A DNA stretch of 17,649 nt from SIG565 sp045647785 (GCA_045647785.1 JAZRMU010000045.1:1-17649); one strand, 5' to 3'; shown: positions 7,300 to 13,478, counted from the stretch's first letter. The notes: generated from the sequence alone by a model not told the origin. Program-made: numbers and translations.

Positions 7300-7399
7300 A
7301 ACATTTTCCCCTTTCGCGGCATCGTCAATGGCGCAAATCAGTCGTTCTAACCTTTCTTTTTTGAATGTGAGCAGATGTTTTGCTCTGCTAGGGGAAGGT

Positions 7400-8107
7400 T
7401 TATTTTTTGTTAATTTCTTCAAGGTATCCTGCGGTTATAACGCCAGAGGGTAAAGCAATAATAGCAATACCAAAAACAGAAGAAACCATAGTTACGATTC
7501 TACCAATTGTAGTTACAGGATAAATATCTCCATATCCCACCGTTGTTAGTGAGATTGTTGCCCAATAAATTGCATCAAAAAAGGTTTTAAAAGATTCCGG
7601 CTCAATATTATAAATAATTAGCGCAGATACCAATACATACGCTACAGCCATTGTTGCAACGGCGGTTAAAACTTTTTTCTGCTTTTTAAATACGTTTGAA
7701 ATAATATCAAAACTTTTGGAATATCTCAAGAATTTGAATGCTCTTAAAACTTTAAATGTTCTTAACAATCTAAAAAGTTTTAATAATCTAAAACTACTAT
7801 TTAATACTGTTAATGAGGGTAAAATAGAAATTAAATCGATAACAGCCATAGGAGTTAGTGGATAGATAAAAAAAGAAGTAACTGATTTTTTTAGTTTGTA
7901 ATCAGCTGTTAATAATCTTAAAAGATAATCAAAAATAAAAATACCAACAGTGATATAATCAATCCATTGAAAAACAACCGTTGTTTCTTTAAATGCAAGT
8001 GGTATTGTGCTAACAACTATGGTTGCCATCATTATAAAATCATATATGCTGCTTAATTTATTCTCGTTCTCACCAGGTTCTATAACTGAATATAATTTTT
8101 CTCTCAT
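7400..8107 (-). CDS. Voltage-gated potassium channel (six-TM, Kv-like)
   Basis: The 235-residue membrane protein has the arrangement S1-S4 plus pore. An arginine/lysine-rich S4 lies at about 107-128 (RLLKLFRLLRTFKVLRAFKF). The selectivity filter TTVGYGD is at about 188-194 between S5 (about 146-165) and S6 (about 203-227). The filter and S4 are intact, so it should form a tetrameric voltage-sensitive K+ channel. There is no cytoplasmic RCK/TrkA domain; it ends soon after S6. The ATG at 8107 follows a GGTGG-like site. A TTG at 8125 is an alternative start, but it is close to the predicted transcription start. It has its own promoter (8138-8166). Its last codons overlap the upstream, linker-like part of the TipAS frame. 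Confidence 0.87.
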   Translation of the reverse strand: MREKLYSVIEPGENENKLSSIYDFIMMATIVVSTIPLAFKETTVVFQWIDYITVGIFIFDYLLRLLTADYKLKKSVTSFFIYPLTPMAVIDLISILPSLTVLNSSFRLLKLFRLLRTFKVLRAFKFLRYSKSFDIISNVFKKQKKVLTAVATMAVAYVLVSALIIYNIEPESFKTFFDAIYWATISLTTVGYGDIYPVTTIGRIVTMVSSVFGIAIIALPSGVITAGYLEEINKK

Positions 8108-8137
8108 AATGACACCACCGTCCAATTCATTATATTT

Positions 8138-8166
8138 ATTATATCATACAGCTAAAATCATTTCAA
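8138..8166 (-). promoter_or_regulatory. Promoter of the K+ channel gene
   Basis: TTGAAA (8161-8166) and TATAAT (8138-8143) on the minus strand are spaced by 17 bases. The predicted transcript start is about 25 bases before the ATG at 8107. The promoter lies immediately downstream of repeat copy B. Confidence 0.82.
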
Positions 8167-8182
8167 CGGATATAAAAAAGAA

Positions 8183-8334
8183 AAAACCAACCATAGGCAT
8201 TGTACCCGTAAGGACAGTTAAAAAGGAAGCACAAATTTTTTGTGCTTCCTTTTAATTTTGTCTTATACCGTAACAAGCAGGGAAAATGTACATCACATTT
8301 TCCACTTGTTAGGAGAACCTAAAACCCTTAACCG
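8183..8334 (-). repeat. Structured repeat element, copy B (attenuator-like)
   Basis: This is the partner of copy A, in the same orientation. It has a perfect 15 bp hairpin with a TTT loop (8221-8235 with 8239-8253). Its stem sequence differs from copy A at several positions but remains fully paired, so the changes are compensatory. A second stem pairs TAACAAG (8271-8277) with CTTGTTA (8305-8311) and GGAAAATGT (8281-8289) with ACATTTTCC (8295-8303). Shared blocks are CCCGTAAGGA near 8205-8214 and GTTAGGAGAACCTAAAACCC near 8308-8327. On the minus strand a 13-codon frame (8293-8252, MYIFPACYGIRQN) begins inside the second stem and stops just before the terminator-like hairpin. It separates the lipoprotein gene from the K+ channel promoter and may terminate the former. 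Confidence 0.72.
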
Positions 8335-8442
8335 CACTCATAACTAATTGCGGTCTGTAGTGCAGTACACAAAAAGAGGGAAATTAGCCATTGGTAAATC
8401 TCATATCTTATTTATACTTTTAATAAATTGAAATATTGTTGA
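8335..8442. other. Intergenic stretch after the lipoprotein gene
   Basis: About 100 AT-rich bases lie between repeat copy B and the stop of the lipoprotein gene. A small inverted repeat (CCGCA/TGCGG in minus-strand reading, spanning about 8331-8353) is the only structure I see. There is no convincing terminator or gene. Confidence 0.5.
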
Positions 8443-9102
8443 CTACTCTATAACTCCACTTTTAATTAATTCACAAACAAATTCGTCTGACAGTTCATAA
8501 GATACGTCTTGTTCTACACAATACCAAATATTATCTATTAGGCAAATTCTTCTAACTACCCTTATTCGTGGAATATCCTTCATAACGAATTCAACCCGTA
8601 CAACCTTCGTAAACTTATCTTTCATAATATGATTATCGTAATCAACCTTATCTGTTTTTATAAAAGCTGATGATATTTCAAACTCATAATTCGTATTTTG
8701 CAAAACATACACAAGGTCGTTATTGTATATATCTTCTTTTAAATATACAAAAGTTGCTATATCTATGGAGGTACTGCCGCCCATTATGAAGATTGGTGAT
8801 TCATCACTACTTGCATAATAAGAAAAGTTTGGGAAAAAAGAAAAATTACTTGTTTGACCTAACAAAATATCTTCATCTGCAATATCAAATTCACAATCTC
8901 CATTAATTTCTTCTACAAGAATGTACTTGTTCTCTTTATATATGAGCACTCCCTTTTCTTCACCAACAGAAAAATCATCCACAGGGTCAATAATCTCTCC
9001 TGAAATAGAATGTTTTAACGCATCAAAAGCATCAACAATTGCACAAGAAGTTAACGAGAAACACATTAGAATTAACAAAAAAACAGTTATAATCTTTTTC
9101 AT
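8443..9102 (-). CDS. Putative lipoprotein of unknown function
   Basis: The 219-residue protein begins with a lipoprotein signal peptide: two lysines, a hydrophobic core, and the lipobox LTSC with Cys20. It should therefore be exported and anchored to the outer face of the membrane. The mature part is acidic and rich in beta-type segments with many aromatic residues (FSFFPNFSYY), and carries no motif I recognise. GAGAGGAAG precedes the ATG by 8 bases and a good promoter lies upstream. It is more AT-rich than the housekeeping genes around it, in keeping with an accessory region. The function is unknown. Confidence 0.82.
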   Translation of the reverse strand: MKKIITVFLLILMCFSLTSCAIVDAFDALKHSISGEIIDPVDDFSVGEEKGVLIYKENKYILVEEINGDCEFDIADEDILLGQTSNFSFFPNFSYYASSDESPIFIMGGSTSIDIATFVYLKEDIYNNDLVYVLQNTNYEFEISSAFIKTDKVDYDNHIMKDKFTKVVRVEFVMKDIPRIRVVRRICLIDNIWYCVEQDVSYELSDEFVCELIKSGVIE

Positions 9103-9140
9103 CGCATATACTTCCTCTCAAACTGTAATTTCTAAATTTG

Positions 9141-9169
9141 ATTATATCACGTACATATAAAAATTGCAA
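9141..9169 (-). promoter_or_regulatory. Promoter of the lipoprotein gene
   Basis: TTGCAA (9164-9169) and TATAAT (9141-9146) on the minus strand are spaced by 17 bases, 38 bases before the ATG at 9102. Confidence 0.8.
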
Positions 9170-9177
9170 CAAAACAG

Positions 9178-9208
9178 AAAAATTCCTCTGCCGAAATCGG
9201 CAGAGGAA
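9178..9208 (-). terminator. Terminator ending the tRNA-Ala transcript
   Basis: An 11 bp perfect stem (9183-9193 with 9198-9208, loop AAAT on the plus strand) is followed on the minus strand by TTTTT. It lies about 130 bases beyond the tRNA-Ala 3' end and just before the lipoprotein promoter. Confidence 0.85.
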
Positions 9209-9219
9209 TAAATTTTGCT

Positions 9220-9318
9220 TTATAAATCTAATTGCTTAGATTCCATGATAACAGCCCGTGGTGTAATACAACGAGCAATGAGAATAATCTCAAAACTGTC
9301 CTCAAGAGTACAACCCAT
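9220..9318 (-). CDS. Doubtful 32-codon frame in the tRNA-Ala trailer
   Basis: Between the tRNA-Ala gene and its terminator there is an open frame of 32 codons, beginning MGCTLEDSFEIILIARC, that stops 12 bases before the terminator stem. No ribosome binding site precedes its ATG, and I recognise no family. It could be the tail of an eroded gene, or chance. It is recorded because it fills an otherwise unexplained 130-base trailer. Confidence 0.2.
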   Translation of the reverse strand: MGCTLEDSFEIILIARCITPRAVIMESKQLDL

Positions 9319-9338
9319 AAAGGCTGGTTTTTTGTTCT

Positions 9339-9414
9339 TGGTGGAGCTAAGGGGATTCGAACCCCTGACCCCCACACTGCCAGTGTGGTGCGCTACCAAC
9401 TGCGCTATAACCCC
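9339..9414 (-). tRNA. tRNA-Ala (anticodon GGC)
   Basis: The 76-base gene folds as a standard cloverleaf. The acceptor is GGGGTTA/TAGCTCC with the G3-U70 wobble pair that identifies alanine tRNAs. The D arm is GCGC/GCGC, the anticodon stem CCACA/TGTGG with loop CTGGCAG (anticodon GGC), and the T arm AGGGG-TTCGAAT-CCCCT. The discriminator is A73 and CCA is encoded. Confidence 0.96.
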
Positions 9415-9425
9415 AAGCAAGACTT

Positions 9426-9454
9426 AATATACCACACTTCTGTCTGTATTTCAA
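9426..9454 (-). promoter_or_regulatory. Promoter of tRNA-Ala
   Basis: TTGAAA (9449-9454) and TATATT (9426-9431) on the minus strand are spaced by 17 bases and end 12 bases before the tRNA 5' end. Confidence 0.75.
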
Positions 9455-9493
9455 GAGAAAATTTAAAAATTTATATTTTTTTTGAAATAATTG

Positions 9494-9521
9494 TTGACTT
9501 TTTGAAAATTTGCGGTATAAT
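9494..9521 (+). promoter_or_regulatory. Promoter of tRNA-Gln
   Basis: TTGACT (9494-9499) and TATAAT (9516-9521) are spaced by 16 bases and end 17 bases before the tRNA. It is arranged back to back with the tRNA-Ala promoter. Confidence 0.8.
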
Positions 9522-9538
9522 AACTTTGTTACAAATTT

Positions 9539-9612
9539 TGGGGAATTGTGTAACGGTAGCACGACAGACTCTGACTCTGTTTGTTGGGGTTCGAATCCCT
9601 ATTCCCCAGCCA
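9539..9612 (+). tRNA. tRNA-Gln (anticodon CTG)
   Basis: The cloverleaf is clear. The acceptor TGGGGAA/TTCCCCA has the U1-A72 pair typical of glutamine tRNAs. The D arm is GTGT/GCAC. The anticodon stem is ACAGA/TCTGT with loop CTCTGAC (anticodon CTG), and the T arm is TGGGG-TTCGAAT-CCCTA. The discriminator is G73 and CCA is encoded. Confidence 0.95.
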
Positions 9613-9619
9613 ATCGACA

Positions 9620-9671
9620 CAAGGTCGAACCCACCGTTTTTGTTTAATGGTGTGTTCGGTCTTGTTTTTTT
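9620..9671 (+). terminator. Terminator of tRNA-Gln
   Basis: A 16-position stem (CAAGGTCGAACCCACC at 9620-9635 with GGTGTGTTCGGTCTTG at 9649-9664) contains a few G-U or mismatched pairs and a 13-base T-rich loop. Seven T follow. It begins 7 bases after the tRNA. Confidence 0.85.
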
Positions 9672-9684
9672 CTTTAGTGAATAA

Positions 9685-10014
9685 ATGCAGAAAATGGATA
9701 GTCGATTATGGCTGTTCATTTTCCTTTTATGGTTTATTTTTTGCTTTTTCTTCTATCGCTTGAATCTTGTGATGGTGGGAATAGACCTGATATTATATTT
9801 TCGCTATCGCGTGCTCGATAAGAAAAAACGCACAAAATTAATTTGTAAATTTAAAGGGGGGCAAATGCCCTCCATTTGTTTTTCTAATGACACGCTCGTT
9901 TGTGTCGGGAGAGAATATGAATTCATCGTCTACAGCTCGGGTCAATTCCACCTGCTGCTCATTCAAGACCGTTTCTGCGCTAATATTCATTCTATTTTTA
10001 AAATGCTCGGCTAA
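9685..10014 (+). CDS. Doubtful frame with one hydrophobic segment, running antisense into the eda remnant
   Basis: An open frame of 109 codons starts just after the tRNA-Gln terminator. Its first ~45 residues contain a strongly hydrophobic helix (LWLFIFLLWFIFCFFF) and a basic stretch (LDKKKRTK). From about residue 52 it runs antisense through the eda remnant and is therefore meaningless sequence. There is no ribosome binding site and no promoter of its own. It could be the truncated start of a membrane protein fused by a deletion, or chance. Confidence 0.2.
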   Translation: MQKMDSRLWLFIFLLWFIFCFFFYRLNLVMVGIDLILYFRYRVLDKKKRTKLICKFKGGQMPSICFSNDTLVCVGREYEFIVYSSGQFHLLLIQDRFCANIHSIFKMLG

Positions 10015-10199
10015 AAGCTTAATATTGGCGGCGGTTTCACAGTCGCTCACCGATTTATCGGCAGCGCAGGGTATTTCCAAAAGTCTGATATCGCCCTCAT
10101 AGAGTGCCTCGGCAAGTGGAATCAGCTTTTCGCGGTCCACTCCGCGGACTATAACTATAAGCTTGTTTTCTGCGATTTTTCAATAACTGTACTTTTCAT
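9838..10199 (-). pseudogene. eda: Broken KDPG/KHG aldolase gene (eda), frameshifted and truncated
   Basis: The minus-strand sequence encodes the N-terminal half of a 2-keto-3-deoxy-6-phosphogluconate / 4-hydroxy-2-oxoglutarate aldolase. Landmarks are KLIPLAEALYEGDIRLLEI, then ISAETVLNEQQVELT (the family's GAGTVL-x-x-EQ) and EFIFSPDTNERVIRKT (family F-I-x-SP-x-x-N-x-x-V-I-R). Reading starts well at ATG 10199 with AAGGTG upstream. It then breaks at the five-A run at 10176-10180, where one extra A would restore IAENKLIVIVRGVDREKL. Downstream, homology stops after about 110 codons and a stop follows at 9838. The substrate-binding Lys-containing half of the ~210-residue enzyme is therefore gone. 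A family-typical catalytic Glu in the LLEI strand is still present. Confidence 0.82.
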
Positions 10200-10245
10200 T
10201 TCATTTCACCTTTAATGAAAAATTTTTCTTATGATTAGATTTTAT

Positions 10246-10274
10246 TTGTATTTCAAGGCAAATAGTGCTATAAT
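10246..10274 (+). promoter_or_regulatory. Promoter of the AraC-family gene
   Basis: TTGTAT (10246-10251) and TATAAT (10269-10274) are spaced by 17 bases, 53 bases before the start codon. A second TATAATGCA copy (10283-10291) follows 14 bases later as a direct repeat. Confidence 0.65.
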
Positions 10275-10327
10275 GCAAGTAATATAATGCATAAAACAGG
10301 ACAAAAAAGGCAACGAGGGGTGTCGGA

Positions 10328-11098
10328 ATGCAAAAAATTTTCAGAGAGAGCAGAGATTCAATATTTCTGGATAATAAAGTTACCCTGGATTTTCCCGCGC
10401 ATATTCACGAGGATATAGAGCTTGTATTCGTCAAAAAAGGCGGAGGAACAGCCTGCTGCGACGGTAAAAAGTATGCCTTAAGGGAAAACAACATTTTTCT
10501 TGTGTTTCCCAATCAGGCGCATTACTATGTAGGCTTCTTGGCGGGCGAATATATACTTCTCATCCTTAAGCCCGACGATTTATTGGCATACAATAATGTT
10601 TTTTCACAAGGCGTTCCGGCATCTGCGATTTGCGATTTGCAGGATGAAGGAGCAGTATCTTTGTTGGAAACCGCAAAGCGTGAGCTTAATAGCGATGGTC
10701 GCAGTCCAATAATCGAAGCTTATCTTACTGCATTTTTCGGGAAGCTGTTAAAGAAATATACCATAGAGAAGAGCAATGTAAAAAGCGATACTGTTTTAAG
10801 GGTTTTGCAGTATTGCAAAAAGCATTATATGGAGGATTTATCGCTCGGCACTGTCGCCAATGAACTGCATTTAAGTCGCAGCACGCTCTCGCACATATTC
10901 AGCAATAAACTGCAAATGAATTTTTGCGATTATATCAATTCTTTGCGTCTTAATGAGGCGGTGAGATTAATGGAAAACAAAAATTATTCCATAACCGAAA
11001 TTTCATATATGTCGGGCTTTTCCACAATTCGTACATTTAATCGTGCATTCTTTAAGCGTTATGGCAAAAATCCGTCGGCGTATAGAAAAGAAATGTAA
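10328..11098 (+). CDS. AraC-family transcriptional regulator
   Basis: The 256-residue protein has an N-terminal cupin-type sensing domain (about 15-90) with HIHEDIELVFVKKG and FPNQAHYY motifs typical of AraC sugar sensors. The C-terminal pair of helix-turn-helix units spans about 155-256. The first HTH is DLSLGTVANELHLSRSTLSHIF. The second has the family signature ITEISYMSGFSTIRTFNRAF followed by YGKNPSAYRK. GAGGGG precedes the ATG by 7 bases. It stands divergent to the eda remnant. It may once have controlled a sugar-acid catabolic operon of which only the aldolase fragment is left; that link is inference from position. The gene itself is intact. Confidence 0.92.
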   Translation: MQKIFRESRDSIFLDNKVTLDFPAHIHEDIELVFVKKGGGTACCDGKKYALRENNIFLVFPNQAHYYVGFLAGEYILLILKPDDLLAYNNVFSQGVPASAICDLQDEGAVSLLETAKRELNSDGRSPIIEAYLTAFFGKLLKKYTIEKSNVKSDTVLRVLQYCKKHYMEDLSLGTVANELHLSRSTLSHIFSNKLQMNFCDYINSLRLNEAVRLMENKNYSITEISYMSGFSTIRTFNRAFFKRYGKNPSAYRKEM

Positions 11099-11102
11099 AA
11101 AA

Positions 11103-11127
11103 ACAAGGCTTTAAAGCCTTGTTTTTA
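11103..11127. terminator. Bidirectional terminator shared by two convergent genes
   Basis: A 20-base perfect palindrome (ACAAGGCTTTAAAGCCTTGT, 11103-11122) is flanked by A5 upstream and T5 downstream, so it can end transcription from both sides. The stop codon of the hydrolase gene (11111-11113) lies inside the stem. Confidence 0.88.
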
Positions 11128-12079
11128 TTTCGGTATAAATTTTATTTTTGGTGTAAAATTCGCTAACTGCTTTTAAGTACCCTTCGGTATCAGCGAGGTA
11201 AGCGGCGCCATGCCCTGCATTTGGTACGGTGAATATGCCTTTAGGCGATGCTACTGCCGCGAAATTGCGGTGGCTCATTTCGCACGGCACAAAATCATCG
11301 GCCTCGCCGTGGATAAACATAATTGGAAGCCGACAGTTTTTAAGAGCTGCCTCGGGGTTAGCCTTATCGGGGTCAAAGCCACCAAATATTATAGCACCGA
11401 GCCGTATTAGAGGGTAAAGCAGTTGGGAGGGCAGATGCATCTTTTCGACAACGCTTGAGATAATTTCTCGGGCACTTGTATATCCGCAATCAGCCAGCAC
11501 ACCAATTACATTTTCGGGTAGCTTTTCGCCACAGGCCTGCATAACGGTTGCTGCGCCCATTGAAATTCCGCAAAGAATAATTTCTTTGTTTTCTCCGAAC
11601 TCTTTTCGTATAAGTTCAATCCAGCTCAAGCAGTCGCGAGCCTCGAAAAGACCGAAGGTTATAATGTTTCCGTCGCTTCTGCCGTGGGCGCGCTGGTCAA
11701 CAATTAAAACATTTCTGCCAAGGCTGAAGCAGCGCTGAATGCCGCCGCACAGGTCGCGCTCTGCACTGCCGCGATAGCCGTGAAACATTAGCTCGATGGG
11801 GTTGTTTTTGTTTTGCTCGTAGTATCTGCCGCGAAGCGTCAGTCCATCAAACGACTTTACCGAAAATTCCTTAAAATCCATAGCCTTGCGCTCGGTCATC
11901 CATTTTCTCATAAGCGGGTAGTAGGGCTCGTATTCTTTTCCTGGCGGCAGCTCGTCCTTTGGGCGAATTTTCTTTTTGCTTGGGTTGTAAAACGCCATAT
12001 AAAAGCAAATAAATGCCCCCAGCAAAATTATTAATGCAAGCGCCAAAAGCAAAGCGGCTATGTAAATTAAAATTTTCAT
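11111..12079 (-). CDS. Membrane-anchored alpha/beta hydrolase (YqkD-like)
   Basis: The 322-residue protein starts with one hydrophobic helix (about 4-28), so it is anchored in the membrane, probably with the enzyme domain outside or at the surface. The alpha/beta-hydrolase fold follows. The oxyanion region is MFHGYRGS (98-105). The nucleophile elbow is GISMGA with Ser173, the acid is Asp261 or Asp262 in HGEADDFV, and the histidine is His290 in NAGHG, giving a complete triad. The layout resembles B. subtilis YqkD and other uncharacterised serine hydrolases. The substrate is unknown; an ester or acylated carbohydrate is a guess. GGTG lies 6 bases before the ATG, and the gene has its own promoter. 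Confidence 0.87.
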   Translation of the reverse strand: MKILIYIAALLLALALIILLGAFICFYMAFYNPSKKKIRPKDELPPGKEYEPYYPLMRKWMTERKAMDFKEFSVKSFDGLTLRGRYYEQNKNNPIELMFHGYRGSAERDLCGGIQRCFSLGRNVLIVDQRAHGRSDGNIITFGLFEARDCLSWIELIRKEFGENKEIILCGISMGAATVMQACGEKLPENVIGVLADCGYTSAREIISSVVEKMHLPSQLLYPLIRLGAIIFGGFDPDKANPEAALKNCRLPIMFIHGEADDFVPCEMSHRNFAAVASPKGIFTVPNAGHGAAYLADTEGYLKAVSEFYTKNKIYTEIKTRL

Positions 12080-12095
12080 AAAATCACCACATCAT

Positions 12096-12123
12096 ATTAT
12101 ACACCTTTTCTTCTAAAAATCAA
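12096..12123 (-). promoter_or_regulatory. Promoter of the alpha/beta hydrolase
   Basis: TTGATT (12118-12123) and TATAAT (12096-12101) on the minus strand are spaced by 16 bases, 16 bases before the ATG, leaving a very short leader. Confidence 0.7.
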
Positions 12124-12177
12124 ACATCTTGCTTTTTTTATCATTTTCGGGTAGAATAGGCGAGGGGAGATGAGAGT

Positions 12178-13449
12178 ATGAATATCGATGTTAATTATAA
12201 AAATAAGAAACGCTATAATACAGCGCGCTATCCTATCCGACAGCCGATTATAATTGTTTGGTTGATTTGGCTGCTTTCAAAAATAATGCTTATAGGAAAG
12301 AAATATAAGGTTGAGAAAATCAATATGGAAGGTCTAAAGCCGCCGTATATGATGTTAAGCAACCATATGTATTTTGTTGACTTTGAGTTAGCGGCAATGG
12401 GCACGCTGCCATATAGGGTTAACAATGTGATGAGTATTGACGGCTACTACCGCCGCCCTTGGCTCATTGAGCTTATAGGTGGCATCTGCACAAGAAAGTT
12501 CACAATGGATTTGCATTTAATTAAATCTATCCGCCATGTGCTTAAAAAGGGTGATATTCTTTCTATGTACCCCGAGGCTCGCTATTCGCCCTGCGGCACA
12601 ACCTCATATATGCCGGAATCGCTCGGAAAGCTTGTTAAAATGAACAAGGTTCCCGTTGTGGCTGTGGTGCATAGGGGCAACCATTTAATGACACCGTTTT
12701 GGAACTTTAGAAAGCCTCGAAAAGTGCCGCTTCATACTACTATGACACAAATTTTAACCGCCGAGCAGGTTGCTAAAATGTCGGTGGAGGAGATAAATGC
12801 AGAAATTCATAAGGCACTTTCCTATGATGACTATCGCTACCAAAAGGAGAACGGAATTTTAATAACCGAACCCTATCGCGCCGAGGGATTGCACAAGGTG
12901 CTTTATCAGTGCCCGAATTGCAAGGTGGAATCTAAAATGGGAAGCCGCGGCACCGAGATTTTTTGTAACGAGTGCGGCAAGCGCTGGAACCTGAATGTAG
13001 ACGGTACACTTTCAGCCCTTTCGGGTGAAACCGAGTTTTCGCACCTGCCAGACTGGTTCGAGTGGGAGAGAGGAGAGGTGCGTCGCCAAATCGAAAACGG
13101 AGAATATTCCTTCAGCGATGAGGTTGAGGTGTATTCATTACCCCGCACCTGGAAATTCATCCCGCTGGGCGATGCTACGCTAACGCATGACCCCGAGAAC
13201 GGATTCACATTAAAGGGTCATTATCGAGGCGAGGATTACTTTATAAATCGCAAGCCAATAGAGACAAACAGCTTGCATATCGAGTATGATTACTGCTATA
13301 TAAAACCGTTTGACTGTGTAGATATTTCCACCGAGAACGATTCGTTCTACTGTTATCCTAAAAATAAGACCGATGTTATAACAAAGCTTGGATTTGCTAC
13401 CGAGGAGCTTTACAGGATAGCGCTGGAGAACACTAAAAAACAGAAGTAA
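12178..13449 (+). CDS. PlsC-type acyltransferase with zinc ribbon and C-terminal extension
   Basis: The 423-residue protein has an N-terminal membrane-associated helix (about 22-40) and a PlsC/LPLAT acyltransferase domain (about 50-200). The catalytic NHxxxxD box is SNHMYFVDF with His63 and Asp68. The PEG motif appears as YPEARYS (131-137), with Ala instead of Gly. It probably transfers an acyl group to a glycerophosphate-type or other lipid acceptor at the inner membrane face. After the domain comes a four-cysteine zinc ribbon (CPNC 245-248, CNEC 263-266) and a ~150-residue, aromatic and acidic C-terminal region I do not recognise. Standard PlsC proteins are about 200-250 residues long and lack this tail. 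AGGGGAG precedes the ATG. The gene stands alone and ends at a terminator. Confidence 0.85.
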   Translation: MNIDVNYKNKKRYNTARYPIRQPIIIVWLIWLLSKIMLIGKKYKVEKINMEGLKPPYMMLSNHMYFVDFELAAMGTLPYRVNNVMSIDGYYRRPWLIELIGGICTRKFTMDLHLIKSIRHVLKKGDILSMYPEARYSPCGTTSYMPESLGKLVKMNKVPVVAVVHRGNHLMTPFWNFRKPRKVPLHTTMTQILTAEQVAKMSVEEINAEIHKALSYDDYRYQKENGILITEPYRAEGLHKVLYQCPNCKVESKMGSRGTEIFCNECGKRWNLNVDGTLSALSGETEFSHLPDWFEWERGEVRRQIENGEYSFSDEVEVYSLPRTWKFIPLGDATLTHDPENGFTLKGHYRGEDYFINRKPIETNSLHIEYDYCYIKPFDCVDISTENDSFYCYPKNKTDVITKLGFATEELYRIALENTKKQK

Positions 13450-13454
13450 AAAAG

Positions 13455-13478
13455 TCCCCGAGTATTCGGGGATTTTTT
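13455..13478 (+). terminator. Terminator after the acyltransferase gene
   Basis: TCCCCGA (13455-13461) pairs with TCGGGGA (13466-13472) around a 4-base loop, followed by six T. It lies six bases after the stop codon. Confidence 0.92.

Noticed and set aside
6752..8334. Reading the paired elements as integron attC sites bounding gene cassettes
   Set aside because: The second dyad has TCCTAAC/GTTA-like ends reminiscent of attC core boxes, but the boxes do not fit RYYYAAC/GTTRRRY properly. Conservation extends far beyond an attC, including a terminator hairpin, and no integrase is present in the window.
9220..9562. Several short frames across the two tRNA genes
   Set aside because: They translate the tRNA sequences themselves (for example AQLVAHHTGSVGVRGSNPLSST) and are common false ORFs.
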